Source of the DNA: Pelobates cultripes
Taxonomy: Eukaryota > Chordata > Amphibia > Anura > Pelobatidae
Length of the DNA: 64,000 bases
Assembly: GCA_933207985.1 (NCBI GenBank)
Contig: OW240912.1
Coordinates: 200,901,593-200,965,592, forward strand
Reading direction: 5' to 3'
Part shown: in pieces, positions 59,771 to 64,000 of the stretch
Layout: each line of letters opens with the position of its first letter
How positions within the stretch are numbered: the first letter of the stretch is position 1
Notes under the pieces: generated by a model
What the model was told of the DNA's origin: nothing
The model's database searches: none
Seen by the model: the letters and a program-made list of their open reading frames with translations, nothing else
Translations under genes and position numbers: made by a program

Positions 59771-60889
59771 TGGGTATGGATGAACGCTATTACAACCTGT
59801 CAAAGGAGCAAGCTGCAATCAAAGCAAAATACCCACCCGTGATAAAAAATCATGAATGTAGGTGAAGCCTCGTTGTATTGAACAGTCCAGAAACGAACAC
59901 CGTTAGTGTTTTATTCCCACTTTATTAGGCTCATATATATATATAATCAGGTTATGGATAAAGAATGATTATGGGGCAAAGTTCGAAGAGGTAGATCAGT
60001 TGGCAGCAACCATACATTGCTTTCCTTGGTGACTGTTCCACTTTTCGAGCTTTAACCCAGAACTTTTAATTATATATAACAACGTTGTTGTTGTTGTGTT
60101 GTTTTTTTGTTTGTTTTTTTTAGTTGAAAGAAAATAAACTAAACGCTGCATGATAAAATGTACCAATGTACCTTAGTGCTTTATATGTTATTCTTGCTGT
60201 CATAATTAGAATAGTAGCCAGGTATATTTAGTCTTTGCCTACCAGGGTTAGTAATATAATACTTTTTTCAACGGAAGCCCTAGTTGTGAGCTCTCAATAA
60301 CCATTGTTGGTTACTGTTAGTTTGTTGATCATTGTTACAAAAGCTTCTGTAGTGGGGTTGTTTTCGCTAAACTGTGCGTTGTGACTCGAGAACTAGCTTG
60401 TAGATTTTCAGCTAAAACTGTCAAATTGGATAAAACCTTGAATTCAGCTGTATTAAAGATTTTTTTCCAACCTTGTGGACTTTTAATTTTTCAAGTTGAT
60501 TTACAAGTTACCACACCTCTTTGGTTTCTAAGTAAGAGACAAAGTGTTCTGACACACCTGTTTCATATTCCTGTGCTGTAGGTGTATAGTTGTTGTTGTT
60601 ACATAGGCTGAAAAGAGAAATGCCTCCATCAAGGTTAGCCTTTCTCATTTCTGTTTTTGCTATTGATCCAAAAGATGCCAAACCTTTGTTAACCTGTCTT
60701 CCTAACTAAAATGCTCCATTCCATTTAGCAATTTGTAGCCCACCTCTGCACTCTTTCTAGTGCCACAATATCCTTCTTTAGAACAGATGCCCAAAATTAC
60801 ACAGCTTATTCAAGGTGTGGTATTACCAGTAATTTATAAAGAAGCAAATTTTTATTTAATCTGCCATTTAAATTCACAGTCTCCTAATC

Positions 60890-61072
60890 CAGTGGTTCCC
60901 AAACCAGTCCTTGTGGAACCCCTACCAGTCCAGGATTTAGGGATCACTCTGTTGTGTCCAAGGTGTGTGTGTTTTCTTTTTTTTATTTATTTATTTTTTT
61001 TTAAAACACCTTAGATAATCCCTGAATCCTGGACTGGTAGGGGTTCCACGAGGACTGGGTTGGGAACCACTG
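60890..61072. mobile_element. hAT MITE, 183 bp, perfect 8-bp target duplication
   Basis: TCCTAATC flanks both sides (60882-60889 and 61073-61080). Ends CAGTGGTTCCCAAACCAGTC and CTGGGTTGGGAACCACTG; the arms including CCTACCAGTCCAGGATT and AATCCTGGACTGGTAGG fold back on each other. Same family as 30598-30730. Confidence 0.95.
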
Positions 61073-61194
61073 TCCTAATCTATTTAAATCCATCTGCAGC
61101 AATGTAATATTCTGCTCACATTGTATTACTGTAGAGTTTTGTGTAATCTACAAACAATGAAACATGGCTTTCAATGTCTATTTCAAGATCATTT

Positions 61195-61455
61195 ATATAC
61201 TGAACAAAATTATAAAGGCAGCATTTTTCATGAGCTGAACTCAAAAATCGAAGACTTTTTCTATGTACACAAAATGCCTATTTCTCTCAAATATGGTTCA
61301 CAAATCTGCCTAAATCTGTGTTAGTGAGCACTTCTTCTTTGCCGAGATAATCCATCCACCTCACAGGTGTGGCATATCAAGATGCTGATTAGACAGCATG
61401 ATTATTGCACAGGTGTGCCTTAGGCTGACCACAATAAAAGCAGTGTCTGCATAGT
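61195..61455 (+). mobile_element. Tc1-like transposon, 5' terminal fragment
   Basis: Starts TATACTGAACAAAATTATAA and contains CTATGTACACAAAATGCC, CTAAATCTGTGTTAGTGAGC, GATAATCCATCCACC, CACAGGTGTGGCATATCAAG, ATTATTGCACAGGTGTGCC. I recognise this as the non-coding 5' part of a Tc1 family that is nearly identical across distant aquatic vertebrates. The transposase is missing; a TTAA element lies just downstream. Confidence 0.8.
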
Positions 61456-61799
61456 CTGATTTATCGTACTACATTAACCCCTTAAGGACGGAGCCAAATG
61501 TACACGTTGTGAACGATACAAAATGTAAACAAAACCTGGCATTTGCGCTACATGTCTGTCCAACCGTAATTCACCTCTTTCATAGTAAATGCACCCACCC
61601 TTATTATATATAATTTTATTCAGGGGAAACAGGGCTTTCATTTAATATCAAATATTTAGCTATGAAACATAATTTAATATGAAAAAAATGGGAGAAAATA
61701 GATTTTATTTTTTATTTTTTTAGTTCTACATGACATTTTAACGGTCAATGTCATAATACTGTTTGCTTTTACTGCAATAAAATACACATATTTGTATTC

Positions 61800-62390
61800 A
61801 GCAAAGTCTCACGTGTAAAACAGTACCTCCTATGTACAGGTTTTATGGCGTTTTGGGAAGTTACAGGGTCAAATATAGCACGTTACATTTGAAATTGAAA
61901 TTCGCCAGATTGGTTACGTTGCCTTTGAGACTGTATAGTAGCCCGGGAATTAAATTTACACCCATAATGGCATACCATTTGCAATAGTAGACAACCCAAG
62001 GTATTGCAAATGGGGTATGTCCAGTCTTTTTTAGTAGCCATTTGGTCACAAACACTGGTCAAAGTTAGCATTAGTATCTGTTTGTGTGAAAAATGCAAAA
62101 AAACGCCAATTTTGGCCAGTGTTTGTGACTAAGTGGCTACTAAAAAAGACTGGACATACCCTGTTTGCAATACCTTGGGTTGTCTACTATTGCAAATGGT
62201 ATGCCATCATAGGGGTAATTTTCATTCTTGGGCTACCATAGGGTCTCAAAGGCAACGTAACCAATCTGGCGAATTTTAATGTGAAAAAAATGAAACACAA
62301 GCCTTATATTTGACGCTGTAACTTTTGAAAACACCATAAAACCTGTACATGAGGGGTACTGTTGTACTCGGGAGACTTCGCTGAACACAA
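61800..62390. repeat. Long inverted repeat (hairpin), arms about 260 bp
   Basis: 61805-62065 and 62110-62390 are inverted copies (for example GTATGTCCAGTCTTTTTTAG against CTAAAAAAGACTGGACATAC) with a loop of about 45 bases. A third, direct partial copy of the outer arm lies at about 62515-62625 (GTTCAGCGAAGTCTCCCA...GGTTTTATGG). Confidence 0.9.
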
Positions 62391-62689
62391 ATATGTGTTT
62401 CAAAACAGTAAAAAGTATTGCAGCAATAATATCATCCGTGTAAGTGCTGTTTTGTGCATGAAAAATGCAAAAAACTTCACTTTTACTGGCGATATCATTG
62501 TTGTAATACATTTTACTGTTTTGAAACACTAATATTTGTGTTCAGCGAAGTCTCCCAAGTAAAACAGTACCCCCAATTTACAGGTTTTATGGTGTCTTGG
62601 AAAGTTATAGGGTTAAATATAGTGCTAGCAAATTAAATTCCCTATACTTTCGGCATGGGTTGTCAGGCAGGTCCCGCTAATTGTAATTA

Positions 62690-63168
62690 ATTAGGATACC
62701 TAATTATGTAAAAATATTACATAAATATATGTGTAGAATTAATATATGTATATATATACATATGTGTATATATACATATATATATATATAATTTTTTTTA
62801 ATATTTTTATTTATATATAGGTGTATATATATAGTGATATATATGTATATATTTATGTATATAGATATATATATTATTTCGTTCTACGTGTATTTTGATA
62901 TAAATATATATATATTAATATCACAATACAGTTAGAACGAAATAACAAACATCTATATATTTTTTATTATTTATTTTTAATTATTTTTTTAATTTTATTT
63001 TTTTTACGTATTTACATTTTTTTATATTATATATAAATATATATATATAACAATTATATATATATATATATATATTTAATCAGTATTAGTCTACGTGTAA
63101 TTTGATAGTAATATATATATAAATAATTATATATATTAATATTTAAATACACTTCGTGTATGTGTAAA

Positions 63169-63210
<42 letters not shown>

Positions 63211-63270
63211 CTTAGATCATATATATATATATAATATATATGATCTAAGTATATTTTATATGTAACTGTA
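62690..63270. repeat. TA-rich low-complexity zone with a TG run
   Basis: Nearly all ATATA/TTTTT text, with a (TG)n run at about 63171-63195 and a palindrome ACTTAGATCATATATA... / ...ATATGATCTAAGT at about 63210-63250. Confidence 0.9.
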
Positions 63271-63319
63271 ATTTTTTTTTTTTTAAACTAATATTTTATT
63301 TTTTTTACAGGAGAGGGGG

Positions 63320-63830
63320 CAGAGACAGTGTCAGCCAGTGATTTTACATCACTGGCTGACACACAGGATCAGTGATCACAGTGACTGCCTGTCACTGTGA
63401 TCACCTCCTGCAGATTGGGTAATTGGCCACAGGGGGGAGTGCCTGGGTGGTACAAGCACTCCCCTCTTCCAATCTGCAGGGGAATCTTTGTGCCAGTTAC
63501 ATGTAACACTGATCGCAGTGACAGGCTGTCACTGTGATCAGAGCGCTCTGAGATCGCAGTGACAGCCTGTCACTGCGATCTCAGACAGTGCAGATCGCGG
63601 TCACTGACCCCAGGGGGACTGCCTGGGGGGCCAGGTAAGTCCCCCGGCCACGTGTGTCAGACGATTTGAAATCGGCTGACACACGTTAAAAACTGATCGC
63701 AGTGACAGCCTGTCACTGCGATCAGAGACTGCAGATCGCGGTCACCGGCCACAGGGGGGGTTGCCTGGGGGGCCGGGCATCCCCCCCGACCGCGATCTGC
63801 AGCGGGTGACTAGCGCCAGCCACATGGGCG
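63320..63830. repeat. Cluster of short GC-rich palindromes
   Basis: Several hairpins in a row: TCAGCCAGTGATTTTACATC/CACTGGCTGA, GATCACAGTGACTGCCTGTC/ACTGTGATC, and GATCGCAGTGACAGCCTGTC/ACTGCGATC (twice). Segments ACAGGGGGGAGTGCCTGG, CAGGGGGACTGCCTGGGG and CAGGGGGGGTTGCCTGGG recur between them, giving a loose ~140-bp tandem pattern. Confidence 0.8.
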
Positions 63831-64000
63831 GCCATTAAAGTGAGGGCGTACTATTACGCCCTCCGGCGTTTAGAGCCAGCTCCTGCAGGGCGTAATAGTA
63901 CGCCCTCCGGATTTAAAGGGTTAACATATAGTCTATATATTGTGAGATTATCCATTTTATAGCGCAGCCCTTCACCCCCTTTTCTTCTTCTGGCCACTAT

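Larger units (their letters stand above)
61474..63924. mobile_element. TTAA-bounded DNA element, ~2.45 kb, non-coding
   Basis: Left TTAACCCCTTAAGGACGGAG at 61474 and right GGATTTAAAGGGTTAA at 63924 are inverted over the end and TTAA-flanked, as in Kolobok/piggyBac-type elements. The interior has no transposase. It holds a long hairpin (61800-62390), a TA-rich zone (62690-63270) and GC-rich palindromes (63320-63830), including GGGCGTACTATTACGCCCTC near the right end. Confidence 0.65.

Noticed and set aside
46000..64000. ZBTB8OS exons
   Set aside because: Expected from mammalian synteny, but no YLDHTADVQLHAWG-like coding text was found by eye.

Overview
The window looks like genomic DNA of a frog (anuran amphibian). 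It is AT-rich and packed with transposons. The repeat load combines many short TTAA-flanked elements with TTAAAGG ends (the T2 / Kolobok-type family first described in Xenopus), DIRS tyrosine-recombinase retroelements, many hAT-type short elements with 8-bp target duplications, L1-like and CR1/Rex1-like LINEs, and a fragment of a Tc1 element. The species cannot be fixed from the sequence alone. No prokaryotic genes, CRISPR arrays, rRNAs or convincing tRNAs were seen.

Two host protein-coding loci can be supported. (1) RBBP4 (RbAp48), a histone chaperone of the WD40 family, is complete on the minus strand. Twelve coding exons between 45799 and 32979 splice with GT-AG borders into exactly 425 codons plus a stop. 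Its first exon lies in a CpG-rich promoter block at about 45.75-46.3 kb. (2) TRIP13 (Pch2-type AAA+ ATPase) is present at 54404-55702, minus strand, as one uninterrupted 432-codon reading frame. The vertebrate gene normally has many introns, so this is best read as an intact retrogene with all ATPase motifs kept.

Layout: 1-3430, an L1-like LINE on the minus strand with intact ORF1 and an open ORF2 start running off the window edge. 3430-8890, older L1 remnants broken by nested hAT elements and a solo-LTR-like block. 8890-13889, a DIRS-shaped element with inverted termini and an internal complementary region but no recognisable genes, carrying two tandem arrays. 13.9-17.7 kb, decayed L1 with a 1.65-kb inverted-repeat insertion. 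17.7-22.2 kb, T2-type and hAT MITEs, a Rex1/CR1-like LINE and LINE tails. 22352-30064, a four-level nest: L1 tail inside a hAT element, inside a DIRS retroelement, inside a T2-type MITE. 30-46 kb, RBBP4 with MITE-rich introns. 46-54 kb, LINE fragments, a mariner-like MITE and an L1 3' end. 54.1-55.7 kb, the TRIP13 retrogene. 56-61 kb, mostly featureless, with a weak CpG-richer block near 59.2-59.8 kb. 61.2-64 kb, a Tc1 fragment and a 2.45-kb TTAA-bounded element holding a long hairpin and a run of short GC-rich palindromes.

No operon-like cooperation exists here. RBBP4 and TRIP13 are both nuclear factors but sit side by side only because the latter appears to be a retrotransposed copy. All coordinates are from manual reading; element ends and the identity of degenerate repeats carry more uncertainty than the exons.
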